Positions 12,787-25,900 of a stretch of DNA of 64,000 nucleotides are shown in pieces (within the stretch, counting starts at the first letter, position 1; each line of letters begins with the position of its first letter). The stretch is from Saprospiraceae bacterium. GTDB taxonomy: Bacteria > Bacteroidota > Bacteroidia > Chitinophagales > Saprospiraceae. Made by a program: the position numbers and the translations under genes. The notes below the pieces were generated by a model. That model made no database searches, was not told where the DNA came from, and saw only the letters and a program-made list of their open reading frames with translations. The stretch covers positions 537,332-601,331 of the forward strand of contig JADJGA010000004.1 in the NCBI GenBank assembly GCA_016708265.1, given 5' to 3'.

Positions 12787-13821
12787 TCACTTTACCCTTA
12801 CAAAACTACTGATCAGAGGTTTGTCAAGATCAAGTGTCTGAATTTTATACACTCCCGAAGGCAGGTCTTTCAATTCCATTTCATACTGTAAAGAAGAGTT
12901 GAAAGATATTTTTTTCACGGTCACTCCCTTTCTGTTCAAAATTGCAGCGCTGACATCTCTTGCCTTAAGATTTGATATTGAAATACTTATCTTTTGTGAT
13001 GCAGGATTGGGATAAATGATCAGCTCAGGGTCACGATATATGCAATCATGCTGAATCTCTATAAGCTGACTGCTATGTTTTGTACCGTCATTATCGACCT
13101 GAACAATCATATAAAAGTATCTGGAACCGTCAGCCAGATCATTTGAATCAGTAAGCATATAAACACTTCCACTCTTGTCATTGGTACCTTTGATTTTGCC
13201 GGCTGAAGTGAAATTCTTACCATCGGTGCTTCTCATCAATTCCATATAATCATTACTGATCTCAGTGCCTGTAGTCCATGTCAGTTCGATCTTACCACAC
13301 TCCTTCACTATCCCCGAAAATGATTTAATTTCGACAGGATCTGCTTTTGTTACAATCAAACCGGCTGTTGCCTGGTTATCACTCGGATCCTTATCAGTTA
13401 AAACCTCAAAATCAGTATCAAGCAGAGTGGCATCATTTATTCCTATCACATCATTGCCGGTCACTTCGAATACAAGAATGCCTTCTGAAAATCCCTGGTT
13501 TTTTGCAGGGATAAGATCAGTATTATATCCGAACCAGACGCGGTTAACCGGATCATAGCTGAATGTTTTGAAATAATTCATCAGTGTTCCGGCTGGAGCC
13601 CGGCAGGCTGTATACTGCGGAGGAAAATTGATCTGGATCCAGACTCCACCGGCAGGAATCTGAAGAACATCATTATTAGTAAAAGTAACAGTACATGTAG
13701 TTGCAGATCCTACCGGAATACCGGAAGGCATAAAACTGCCTGATATGCCAACATCCTGGGCAAAAAGTGAAATACTATTCACAATTATTAATATAAGAAG
13801 ATTTAATTTTTTCATGATCAT
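12787..13821 (-). CDS. Secreted protein with T9SS type A C-terminal sorting domain
   Basis: 344 residues. A short signal peptide (residues 1-21, LNLLILIIVNSISLFAQ) is followed by a beta-rich domain (GISGSFMPSGIPVGSATTC ... VTFTNNDV) that resembles the end of the neighbouring giant protein, both having DUF11/CARDB-like conserved-strand character. A fibronectin-like middle region follows (GKIELTWTTGTEISNDYMEL, DGSRYFYMIVQVDNDG). The C-terminal ~75 residues match the T9SS type A sorting signal pattern: DPELIIYPNPASQKISI, then LPSGVYKIQTLD, ending FVRVK. In T9SS substrates this domain directs outer-membrane passage and surface attachment. The gene lies 81 bp downstream of the giant gene on the same strand, with a hairpin between. 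The neighbour has no visible sorting domain, so the two products may work together; that is inference. Confidence 0.85.
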   Translation of the reverse strand: MIMKKLNLLILIIVNSISLFAQDVGISGSFMPSGIPVGSATTCTVTFTNNDVLQIPAGGVWIQINFPPQYTACRAPAGTLMNYFKTFSYDPVNRVWFGYNTDLIPAKNQGFSEGILVFEVTGNDVIGINDATLLDTDFEVLTDKDPSDNQATAGLIVTKADPVEIKSFSGIVKECGKIELTWTTGTEISNDYMELMRSTDGKNFTSAGKIKGTNDKSGSVYMLTDSNDLADGSRYFYMIVQVDNDGTKHSSQLIEIQHDCIYRDPELIIYPNPASQKISISISNLKARDVSAAILNRKGVTVKKISFNSSLQYEMELKDLPSGVYKIQTLDLDKPLISSFVRVK

Positions 13822-13844
13822 AAAATTTGATGTTCATTAACAAG

Positions 13845-13887
13845 CCTGTGGTTTCAAATCACTTTTATTCTCATCTGAAACCACAGG
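13845..13887 (-). terminator. Inverted repeat after the giant gene, possible terminator
   Basis: CCTGTGGTTTCA (13845-13856) and TGAAACCACAGG (13876-13887) form a perfect 12-bp stem with a 19-nt loop, just downstream of the stop of the 42499-13903 gene. A clear T-run is missing on the minus strand, so it may act as an mRNA 3'-end stabiliser or attenuator before the T9SS gene. Confidence 0.55.
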
Positions 13888-13902
13888 AATTTCTATAATA
13901 TT

Positions 13903-16900
13903 TTACAAAGTGGTAATATTAATATTGGAACTGTTATTACCTACATTAACATCTCCACCAGAACCAGGCAAAAGAATAACTTTCAGTATCGAACTGTTCA
14001 TAGAACTGTTTGCAGTAAGTTTGATTGCAACCTTGAATTCACTCAGAGCAGGTATTGAATTGTTTGTTGTCAGTAATAAAGCTCCGTTCGGATAAGTGAA
14101 TGATGTCCATCCGTCTGTACTGTTTCCAACCACTACGTTTGGATTAGTTGCGACAGTCTGTGTTTCATCAAAATCAAGAATATATCCTGCAATCTTTGGA
14201 ATGAATATCTGGATAGTTCCATTGGTAGCATGACCTCCTGTCTCATTCAACCTGACCACAGCATCCTTCGTCTGACCTGGTATAAATGTTCCATTGAAAG
14301 GCACATGCCATCTCACTCTTATATCGGGATTTCCCGAAGCCGGAATAATCGTTATTATAGCTGTAGGATATGGCATACTGAAGGCTTTGATACATCCGTT
14401 ATCATCCGTTACACTCAGGAGAGAATAAACAAATGTCCCGACCTGAGCATTTGACTGTGCAACTGTAGTACTTGAATTTCCTGCCAGTGTTGTCACAGAC
14501 TGAACTGGTCCTCCGTTAACATGGTACATAAATGTATAAGGAGTTGATCCACCAGAGCCAGTGAATGTAACAGTTGCTGTAGATGAAGAATTTTGCACCA
14601 CGGTCGCAGTTCCGCTTATAGTCGCATCAGGTACCGGATTTATTATAACAATAACACCTGAATTCATCGGGACTTCAGGACATCCTGTAACTGAATGAAC
14701 AGCCTTTACATTATATGTACCGGCAACATTCTGATAGCCAAAACTTAGCGGATCGCCTGTACCTGCAACTATGTTGCCAGTGGCATTTCCGTTAAAATAT
14801 AACTGATAATTCACTCCGGCTTCAGAATCACTTAATCCAACCAATACACCTTGTTCATTTGCACACGCTGTTCCACCTCCGGTCACATCAAATACCTGCA
14901 ACTGAGATTCTGCAATGATGATATTGAAAGAGCATGTTTTTATATTTCCGGAAGCATCAGTGACCGTCCATGTTACCGGTGTTGTACCGGTATTGAACAC
15001 TGCACCTGCGAGTGTATTTGTATTATTGTAACTGTTGATGACAGTTGAGCCTGCACAATTATCATTATAAGAGACAGGATCGAATTCATCTCCAATTACA
15101 GTATACACACAACCTGAAGTGTTAGCCTGCCTTGTCTGATCATTCTTACAAGTTATAACCGGCAATTCTGTATCATTTACCGTGACATTAAATCCGCAGT
15201 TTCCAACCCTGCCACAGGCATCTGTAGCTGTAATTGTTACAGGGGTAGTTCCTTTGGAGAATACTGATCCACTTGCATGGCTTGCTGTGAACAAAGGTTT
15301 GCGTGTGAGACTTGTATTATCTATTGCAAGTTTGTCTGCAGCTACAAATGTGAACCACATATATCTGTTTCCACCAATTACTGATGCAATAAGATCGGTT
15401 GCGTCACTTCTGGTCTCTGTCCAAAGCAATGTTCCTGAGCTATTGTAGAGATTGCAGTCAACTGCAAGGATGCCTCCGTCATTCCTGAATACCCATTCCA
15501 TCCTGTACCATCCGGAAACAGTAACATCATAATGGTTCACAGCTGAAAGATCATTTCGTCTTTCAAATGTAGTGCCATTGTCTGCTGCAATAATGATCTT
15601 ACCGGGCTCACCAGCTGCATGGAAAATAAAATCTCTTCTGTGTCCGCCTGCCTGATTATTAACTGCTGTTGAAACATCCCATCCATAAGTGCTGTTCGCT
15701 ACTTTTGGATCACCAAGATCAAAGTAAACATCGACTGAACTTATGAATCCTCTGCCAAATGCATTATCATAACCCCCTATTCTGGAAAATATTCCAGTAT
15801 AATCATCAGGTGCTGTTGGAATTACAGTTGAATTTATAACTCCATGTGCTGCTCCGGATCCTGAAACAATACCATCGGTTCCGGACGTAACTCTGGCAAT
15901 CCTGCTATTATATTCATTCCAGTCAACAGATGGTGCTTCAGGATATGAACCACTTACCCAAGAAGGATTTTCGAATCCCTGGAAGTGACCAAAATCAGTT
16001 GCATCTGTAACATAGTTTACTGTCGCTCCGCAAATTCCCAAATCATTTGGTACTGTGATGTCTGATGGACAGTCCGCTACAGGATCATCAACATCCTGCA
16101 CAGTTATTGTCTGGATGCAGGTCATGTAATTGCCGGCAAAATCAGTTGCTTTCCATGTCCTTAATATATTTCCGGTTGCATTGCATAAATTTAATCCGGA
16201 TCTGTCGTCAGTGTATGTAATTGCAATTGCTCCCGTACAATTATCCGTGGCTGATGCAGTTCCTGTTGCAAACGGATCTTTCTCATTATGCTGATTGACT
16301 ATGACATCTGCAGGACAAGTGATAACAGGTACAGTAATATCATTAACTGTTACCGTAAAACTGCAGGTACTCATTCCACATGCATTCACTGCTGTAACAT
16401 CCACAGTCGTTATTCCACCCTGAAATACATACGGTGATGTAATCACTGTAGTCCCAATTTTGTATGTGATAACCGGCAAAGGTATCCCGCTTGAAGTAGC
16501 TGCAAAAGCAACTGAAGCACCACATATTCCGGGGTCATTATTTACAACTATATTTGAAGGGCAAGTAACAACCGGTACTGAGTTCAGCTCCATGAATACG
16601 TCAAAGAACGATGATACACAGCCTTCTGCACTCTCTACATTTCCTGTATATTTATAGTTCCATTCAGGATAATCTCCCGTTATCCGAAGCGGTGTCAGTC
16701 CTCCTCCCATCTGATATGTCAATCCGTCTATTAACTGATAATCCGTTCCTGTGTAATTTATATAGAATATAGGTGCAGTTCCTTTTATGATATTCCACAT
16801 AAATCCCTGCCAGCCTCCGGCTCCGCTTACAACTCCCTTAGCTGACCAGTATGCCAGCCAGTTCGCAGGCAGACTCGTCTGATCAAGTTTGAAACCGTTC

Positions 16901-19900
16901 AATACATTCTGCTTCAGGGCTACATTAGCTGTCAAAGCATCTATATCAAGGTAATGGAATGGTATCAGAGGATCAATACACATCTCATAGCCTGTTGAAA
17001 GATCTCCGTTAACTGCTGTCCATGGTGATACTCCTGTTGTATTTGTCTGCAATGTAACTGCGCTGACTACAGGGGCTGAGTTCATCTCCATGAATACATC
17101 AAAGAATGATGATATACAGCCTTCAGCACTCTCTACATTTCCTGTATATTTATAGTTCCACTCAGGATAATCTCCCGTTATTCTCAACGGGGTAAGTCCT
17201 CCTCCCATCTGATATGTCAATCCGTCTATCAGCTGATAATCCGTTCCTGTGTAATTTATATAGAATATAGGTGCAGTTCCCTTTATGATATTCCACATAA
17301 ATCCCTGCCAGCCTCCGGCTCCGCTTACAACTCCCTTAGCTGACCAGTATGTCAGCCAGTTCGCAGGCAGACTCGTCTGATCAAGTTTGAAACCGTTCAA
17401 TACATTCTGCTTCAGGGCTACATTCGCTGTCAATGTATTGATATCAAGGTAATGGAACGGTATCAGAGGATCGATACACATTTCATAGCCGGTTGAAAGA
17501 TCTCCGTTAACTGCTGTCCATGGTGATACTCCTGTTGTATTTGTCTGCAGGGTAACTGCGCTGACTACAGGGGCTGAGTTCAACTCCATAAATACATCAA
17601 AGAACGATGATATACAGCCTTCAGCACTCTCTACATTTCCTGTATATTTGTAGTTCCATTCAGGATAATCTCCCGTTATCCGTAGCGGTGTCAGTCCTCC
17701 TCCCATCTGATATGTCAATCCGTCTATCAGCTGATAATCCGTTCCTGTGTAATTTATATAGAATATAGGTGCAGTTCCCTTTATGATATTCCACATAAAT
17801 CCCTGCCAGCCTCCGGCTCCGCTTACTACTCCCTTAGCTGACCAGTATGCCAGCCAGTTCGCAGGAAGGCTCGCCTGATCAAGTTTGAAACCGTTCAATA
17901 CATTCTGCTTCAGGGCTACATTAGCTGTCAAAGCATCTATATCAAGGTAATGGAATGGTATCAGAGGATCGATACACATCTCATAGCCTGTTGTGATATC
18001 TCCGTTAACTGCTGTCCATGGTGATACTCCTGTCGTATTTGTCTGCAATGTAACAGCGCTGACTACAGGGGCTGAGTTCATCTCCATGAATACATCAAAG
18101 AATGATGATATACAGCCTTCAGCACTTTCAACAGTACCGGTATATTTATAGTTCCATTCAGGATAATCTCCCGTTATTCGCAGCGGTGTCAGTCCTCCTC
18201 CCATCTGATATGTCAATCCGTCTATCAGCTGATAATCCGTTCCTGTATAATTAATATAGAATATAGGTGCAGTTCCCTTTATGATATTCCACATAAATCC
18301 CTGCCAGCCTCCGGCTCCGCTTACTACTCCCTTAGCTGACCAGTATGCCAGCCAGTTTGCTGGAAGGCTTGTCTGATCAAGTTTGAAACCGTTCAAAGCA
18401 TTCTGCTTCAGGGCTACATTAGCTGTCAAAGCATCTATATCAAGGTAATGGAATGGTATCAGAGGATCGATACACATTTCATAGCCTGTTGCGAGATCTC
18501 CGTTAACTGCTGTCCATGGTGATACTCCTGTCGTATTTGTCTGCAATGTAACAGCACTTACAACCGGGGCTGAGTTCATCTCCATGAATACATCAAAGAA
18601 TGATGATATACAGCCTTCAGCACTCTCAACAGTACCGGTGTATTTGTAGTTCCATTCTGGATAATCTCCCGTTATCCGAAGCGGTGTCAGTCCTCCTCCC
18701 ATCTGATATGTCAATCCGTCTATCAGCTGATAATCAGTTCCCGTGTAATTTATATAGAATATCGGTGCTGTTCCGTTTATTATATTCCACATCACTCCCT
18801 GCCAGCCTCCGGCTCCGCTCACAACTCCCTTAGCTGACCAGTATGCCAGCCAGTTTGCAGGAAGGCTTGTCTGATCAAGTTTGAAACCGTTCAGTGCATT
18901 CTGCTTCAGGGCTACATTAGCCGTCAAAGCATCTATATCAAGATAATGGAATGGCATCAGAGGATCGATACACATCTCATAGCCTGTTGAAAGATCTCCG
19001 TTAACAGATGTCCAAGGTGAAACTCCTGTCGTATTTGTCTGCAATGTAACTGCGCTGACTACAGGGGCTGAGTTCATCTCCATGAATACATCAAAGAACG
19101 ATGATATACAGCCTTCAGCACTTTCAACAGTACCGGTATATTTATAGTTCCATTCAGGATAATCTCCCGTTATTCTCAACGGTGTAAGTCCTCCTCCCAT
19201 CTGATATGTCAATCCGTCTATCAGCTGATAATCCGTTCCTGTATAATTAATATAGAATATAGGTGCAGTTCCGTTTATGATATTCCACATAAATCCCTGC
19301 CAGCCTCCGGCTCCGCTTACAACTCCCTTAGCTGACCAGTATGCCAGCCAGTTTGCAGGAAGGCTTGTCTGATCAAGTTTGAAACCGTTCAAAGCATTCT
19401 GCTTCAGGGCTACATTAGCTGTCAAAGCATCTATATCAAGGTAATGGAATGGCATCAAAGGATCTATGCACATTTCATAGCCAGTTGAAAGGTCTCCGTT
19501 AACTCCTGTCCATGGTGAAACTCCTGTCGTATTTGTCTGCAATGTAACTGTGCTGACTACAGGTTTGGCATTCACAATCACTGTTCTTATTACAGGCAGA
19601 GCAGAATTTCCGCTGCCATCAACTACATTATAAGTAACTGTATATGTGGCAGGTATTGATGTATTGACTGTACTTGACGGAACAATTTGTAAGGTAAGGT
19701 CTCCACAATTATCAGCTGCAGTTGCACCGGCATCTGCATAGCTTGATCCCTGACACACATAAACAGGAGAAGTTCCCAAAAGTGTGATGACTGGAATCTC
19801 TGTATCATTAACTGTCACATTAAAACTACAATTTCCTGTTTTGTTACAGGCATCAGTTGCTGTTACCGTAACAGGTGTAGTACCTACAGGGAATGCTGTT

Positions 19901-22900
19901 CCGCTTGCCTGACTAACATTGAACAATGGTTTGCGAGTGAGGCTTGTATTATCAATTGCAAGTTTGTCTGCAGCCACAAATGTGAACCACATATAACGGT
20001 TTCCTCCTATTACCGATGCTATCAGGTCACCCGGATCTGAACGGGTTTCAGTGAATAGCAGTGTTCCTCCGTCATTGTACAGATTACAGTCAACTGCCAG
20101 AACACCTCCGTTATTTCTGAATTTCCATTCCAGTTTATACCAGCCTGTAGTTGTCACATCATAATGATTTGGTAATGAAGACAGATCATTCCGTCTTGCA
20201 AAAGTTGTTCCATTATCTGCTGCAACAACTATTTTTCCAGGCGATCCTGCCGCATGGAATATAAAGTCTCTCCTGTGATTACCGGCCTGATCATTAACTG
20301 CCGTTGAAACATCCCATCCATAAGTGCTGTTAGCCACTTTTGGATCATCAATATCAAAGTAAACATCAACTGAGCTTGTAAATCCGTTTCCGAATGAACC
20401 TGCTATCGCATTGTATCCTCCAAGCCTGCTGAATATCCCACTGTAGTCATAGGGAGCTGATGGCAGAAGTATTGAGTTGACAAGGCCATGTGCGTTTCCT
20501 GATCTCGAAGCAATACCATCTGTTCCGCTTGACACTCTCGCTATCTGGCTGCTGTATTCATTCCAGTCAACAGATGGCTGGTCAGTATATCTTCCGCTTA
20601 CCCATAATGGATTTTCAAACCCCTGGAAGAATCCAAAATCTGCAGCATCAGGTATGAAATTTACAAGTGCGCTGCATTGTCCCGCATCATTAACTACTGT
20701 GATATCTGCAGGACAGACAGCAACAGGATCATCTGCATCGACAACAGAAATAGTTTGCAGACAGGTATTGAAATTTCCCAATTCATCAGTTGCTTTCCAT
20801 GTTCTTGATATTAGCCCTGTTGCATTGCATAAATTCAATGCTGATCTGTTATCTGTGTATGTAATTGTAATTGTACCATTACAGTTATCTGTAGCTGTTG
20901 CATAACCTGTTGCAAAAGGATCTTTCTCATTATGCTGATTAACAATAACATTTGCAGGACATGATATCTGAGGTACTGTGTTATCATTTACTGTAACAGT
21001 AAAGCTGCAGGTACTGATTCCACAAGCATTTGATGATGTAACATGAACAGTAGTTATTCCACCTGGAAATACATAAGGTGATGTGATCACTGTAGAACCA
21101 ATCTTGTATGTGATAACTGGCAAAGGTACCGTCAGTGTAAAGGTGGTCAAATCTCCAGCTATATCAATTCCAGAATCGTATTGTCCGTTACCATTGACAT
21201 CATAGTACGGCGTTGTGATAAACTTGATCGTCTGTACAACTCCTGTATGATTCTCCGGTGATATCGTCTGAGGACCAGCTGCTACTGCCATAGTAAATGT
21301 TACATCAACTGTTGCTGATGGTATATTCGGCAATGTACTTATGTATTGTGTCTGTATCCTCAATGTCCCGCATGCATCTGCTAAGGTTGATGTCAAACTT
21401 GGTATACTCGTCGTCAGTTCCTCATGTGAACATGCCGTGCGTGTATATGTGCCTCCACTTACCATCACCTGACTGTATCCATCCGGCGCTGTCACCGTAT
21501 TCGAAATGAAAGGTTTTGATTGTACTTCAACAGTCCTGACAACAGGAATTGCTGCATTTCCACTTGCATCTATCACATTGTAAGTAACAGTGTAAGTACC
21601 TGCAATTGATGTATTAACTGTACTTAAAGGGATTATACTAATTGAAATATCTCCATCGCAATTGTCAAGAGCAGTTGCTCCTGCATCTGAATATGTTTCA
21701 CCCTGACAAATATAAACTGGTGTAGTACCTACCATCGTGATCACAGGTAAAGTATTATCACTAACAGTAATAGTCTGTGCTACAACTGTACTATTTCCAC
21801 AGCCATCAGTAACCTTGTATTTTCTTATAATACGATATGGATCGGTTGCTGATCCTGCTCCTCCGTTATTTGCATCATTAAAATGTGTAACTATAAGCGG
21901 TGCTGCCAGTTGCTCTACCTCAGCAGGTGAAAGAGCCCTGTTGTAATACTTTATTTCATCAACTGTCCCCCTCAGCCATTCACTATATGGAGGACCACCA
22001 ACATTAATTATACTGTTTACGGAAGGATCCATATTTGGGAAAACTCCGGATTTTAACTCTCCATCAATATAAACTCCAACTCCATCAACCATTGCAATGT
22101 GATGCCAAGCCCCGGTTTGGAATGCACCCAAATAGGTGCCGCAAGCTTCCCACTGATCCAGATGTTCTCCAATACATGGGCTTGGATAAGCTCTGAAAAT
22201 TTTCTGAGTTGCATGGTCTGTTACATAAACCCAGGCTGACAGAGATGCAGTACTAAGATTCAAGTTTGGCAAAGTGAAATATGAACCAGAAATAAAATTA
22301 GTAGCCCCCTGTCCTACTTTACCTCCTGTAAAGGTCAATCCTGACCCAATAACTGATGCATGATGCCCATTGCTTGAAACATCATTAAAGTTACCGTCAA
22401 GTGGCCAGTATGCAACATAATCTGTTGGACCGCTAATTGATGGACAATTATCCGCTTCATCAATAACTACCGCCGGATCCGGTGCAGGTATTTGACTGAA
22501 ACACTGCAATGTCAGTGGTGCAGGATTGCTTGCTGTCGGTGCTGTCTGATCCTTTCCAGAATGGCTATATGACTGATCAGCCAGTGGATTCAGACATGCA
22601 TCAAATACAGTGTATGTATAGGTAACCGTCCAGTTGCAATTCGTTCCGCTTACTGTTGTGTTTGACCATGTAGCTGTTACACCAGCTCCGCAATTATCTG
22701 AATATCCTTCAATAGCACTAGCCGAACTGAATGCAGGAACTGCTGCAAGTGCATTAACTTTACATCCATCGTAAAGTGTTGCATCTGAGAAAGGAGTACC
22801 TGTCAATTTAGGTGCTGTAAGATCCATGCCTGAATGTCTGTAAGTCTGATTTGCAAGAGGATTGCCACATACATCTTTAACTGTATAAGTATAAGTAACT

Positions 22901-25900
22901 GTCCAGTTGCAATCGTCTCCTGTAGTAACAGTACCAGTCAATTCTGCAGTAACTGGCTGACCGCAATTATCCGTATAACCAATTATAGCATTTGTTGCAC
23001 TGAATGCAGGAACTGCAGTCTCAGCACTGGCTATACAAGAATTGTAAACTGTTGCATCTGCATATGCGGTACCAGTCAATGCAGGTGCCTGTATATCAGT
23101 AATTGTAATAGTCTGAGTCTTTGTAGCTGGATTACCGCATGCATCAGTAATTGTGAAAGTTCTTGTAACTAATGTAGGACACGTTCCTGATTTACTATCC
23201 TGATACGTGATACTTACATCTGAACAATTGTCAGATGCTGATCCTCCTTCAGCTGAATACTGCGAAGAAGTAATCGTTAACGGTGCAGTGCTGTAAGGCA
23301 GATTTACACCTTTGGTTTTAAAATTATACCAGTATATATCATAGGTAACACCTGTAAGGTTATTATGGCCTTGTAGTATCATATTAGAAATAGATACTGA
23401 ACCTAATGCATTCTCTGTTAAAGCTAAATCTCCAACCTGATAAATAAATGTATTTCCGACCAACCGAATACTAATTGTATACCATTTATTATAAGCAAAT
23501 CCAGTAGGTAAGCCCATATCTATCCATCCGCCCGGATCTGAATTCCATCCTCTAAACCTTGGAATTCCTCCGTCTGACGTAAATTCAACTATAGGATATG
23601 CTGAAATTCCATTTGAAACATCTATAGCCGATCCCCAAAGTCCGGCCATTCTTCTACCTGTGGTTTCCCAATCAGATGGGATATACAAATCTATTGCCAG
23701 ACTCTGTGCATTTGGAGTGTCATATTTTCTGCCTTGTGTATTGTAGAATGGATAATTGTAACCTCCCGGTCTGCAAGTTTCGCAGTCTGCTGCATTGATC
23801 TCATGCTTGAGTCTTTCCCCTCCCAGGTAGTTCACGACACTAAATCCATTAGGAGGATACCTGTCTATATAATATGTTTCAGGTGCCTGGTTATCCGCAA
23901 TTACTATTTGTTTTGGCTGCGGCAATGCTGTCAGTTCTGTGCATCCTTCTACTGATTTGTCTGAAGGTCCTGTTGCAACAGGAACTGTATTGTCTGTCAC
24001 TGTGAATACCTGATTCACACTGGTAAATTTACCGCAAAGATCTGTAATTGTGTATGTCCTGGTTATAGTTCCTGTACAGTTATTACCAACAAGGGCACCC
24101 GTACTGGATGAAACTATAAGGTCATTTGTCGCTGTGCAATTATCACTTGCAGTAGCTCCCAATGCCAGGAATTGAGCAATTGTAGTTGCTGCTGCAGGCA
24201 AACCTGTGCTGCATTCAATATCTGATCCTGCAGGTACAGAAACGGTTGGTGCCGTAAGATCAGAAGTTACAGTGAATGTACTTGTGCATGTCAGCACACC
24301 ACAATCAGTTGTATACATCCATATGACACTTGTGCTGCCTCCACATGCTAAAGGAGCCCCGGTATTATTGTTAGTCAATGTACCAGCACATCCGCTAGCT
24401 GTTGTAGAAGCAAGCCAGATAGCAAATTTTGTATCTATTGCTGCCTGGGTCTGACATTCGTCTTCTGTCTGATCAGCAACACAAGTGAGTGTTATTGGTG
24501 TTCCGTAGCAACTCAATAGTAGATCTGGTTGGAATCCGGCAGCTACTCCATCATCATCTACAGGACTCATCAACCATGTCGGATAAGTAACCGGACCTGA
24601 AATGTAAGCAGCAATTCCTGCTTCTGAAACAGCACCACTCCACCAGTTGCATGAAGTAGTAAATGTAGCTCCTCCGCTCACTGCTAACATACCATTTGCA
24701 TTGCCACTATTATTAAATTTATTTTCTGTAGCAGTAATTGTTGCTCCATCCGTAAGTATTGCTGTAACGGGCAGAGTTGTTGAAACAGGGTTGGTAATGA
24801 AATTGTTGTGAATATTCAGAACAGCATTGACTCTTCCAATTATACCAAAACCATCATTTCCACCAATGCCAAACGGATCACTACCATTTCCTGTAAAGGT
24901 GGAAGTGCCTATATCCACAAGTGCATTTGCTCCTCTAACATTTATACCACGGTTCTTATTATCTGTGATATTACATGCTGTAATGATTATATTCTGTCTG
25001 TTACCGGCACCTGTTGAGAAGTCGGCAAATGACATACCAGCACAATCCTGAGCTATCTTACCTGTACCAGTTACACTTACATTATTAATATTAGCCGTGA
25101 TTTTATCTGTAGCTGAACTACCACCAGTAAATACATATACCCCTGCATGGAAATTTATTCCTGTCTGTGCAGGGTAATCTCCTGTAAATCCGGACATTGT
25201 AATTCCATCAGCATTGAAGCTGGATGGAGCAAATGTGGTACCTGTGACAGGGTCAACGTTTATCGCTGCAAGTCCCTGCATTATACCTGTGATGTTTCCA
25301 CCGTTTATACTTGTAACAGGTGTGGTATTAAGGTTATAAACAAAGTAACCATAGTATGGTCCTGTAATGTTATTCCCACTTACCGTTGCCGCCTGAGTAC
25401 CGGAAATATTGGCAAGTACAATACCTGTTGTCGGTGTAGTACCTGCTATCTGTCCTGTCAATGTAACATTGTTATTCTGAATCGTCAGCCCGTTTGTAGC
25501 AGATGTAGCGCATGATGTAACATCAATACCTACAGCTGATGCTGATATTATATTGCCTGTTACTGTGCCTCCTACTATACCGGTTGCCGTCTTTTCAATT
25601 TTAATACCTTCTAGTCCACCTGAAATTGTATTGTTTGTTAATGTCAAATTAACAGGTGCATGTAAAGTGCTGCTAGGACTATCAAGTATTCTCACTCCAA
25701 TACCATTGGCATTTGGTGTTATTGAAACTCCTGTTACAGTTCCGTGTGCTCCATCAGAAGCATCACTGCTGTAACCTTCAAAGTTATTCGCAAAAACTCC
25801 ATAATCGACTCCGGATACAGTACCTAAACTTACATCAGCCGGTGCATTGCTCTTGACATTCCATATCTCATATCCTTTTGTCTTATTTGTCCTCACAATT

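Noticed and set aside
20477..20905. 142-codon plus-strand frame
   Set aside because: Antisense shadow of the nested lectin-like and HYR coding region.
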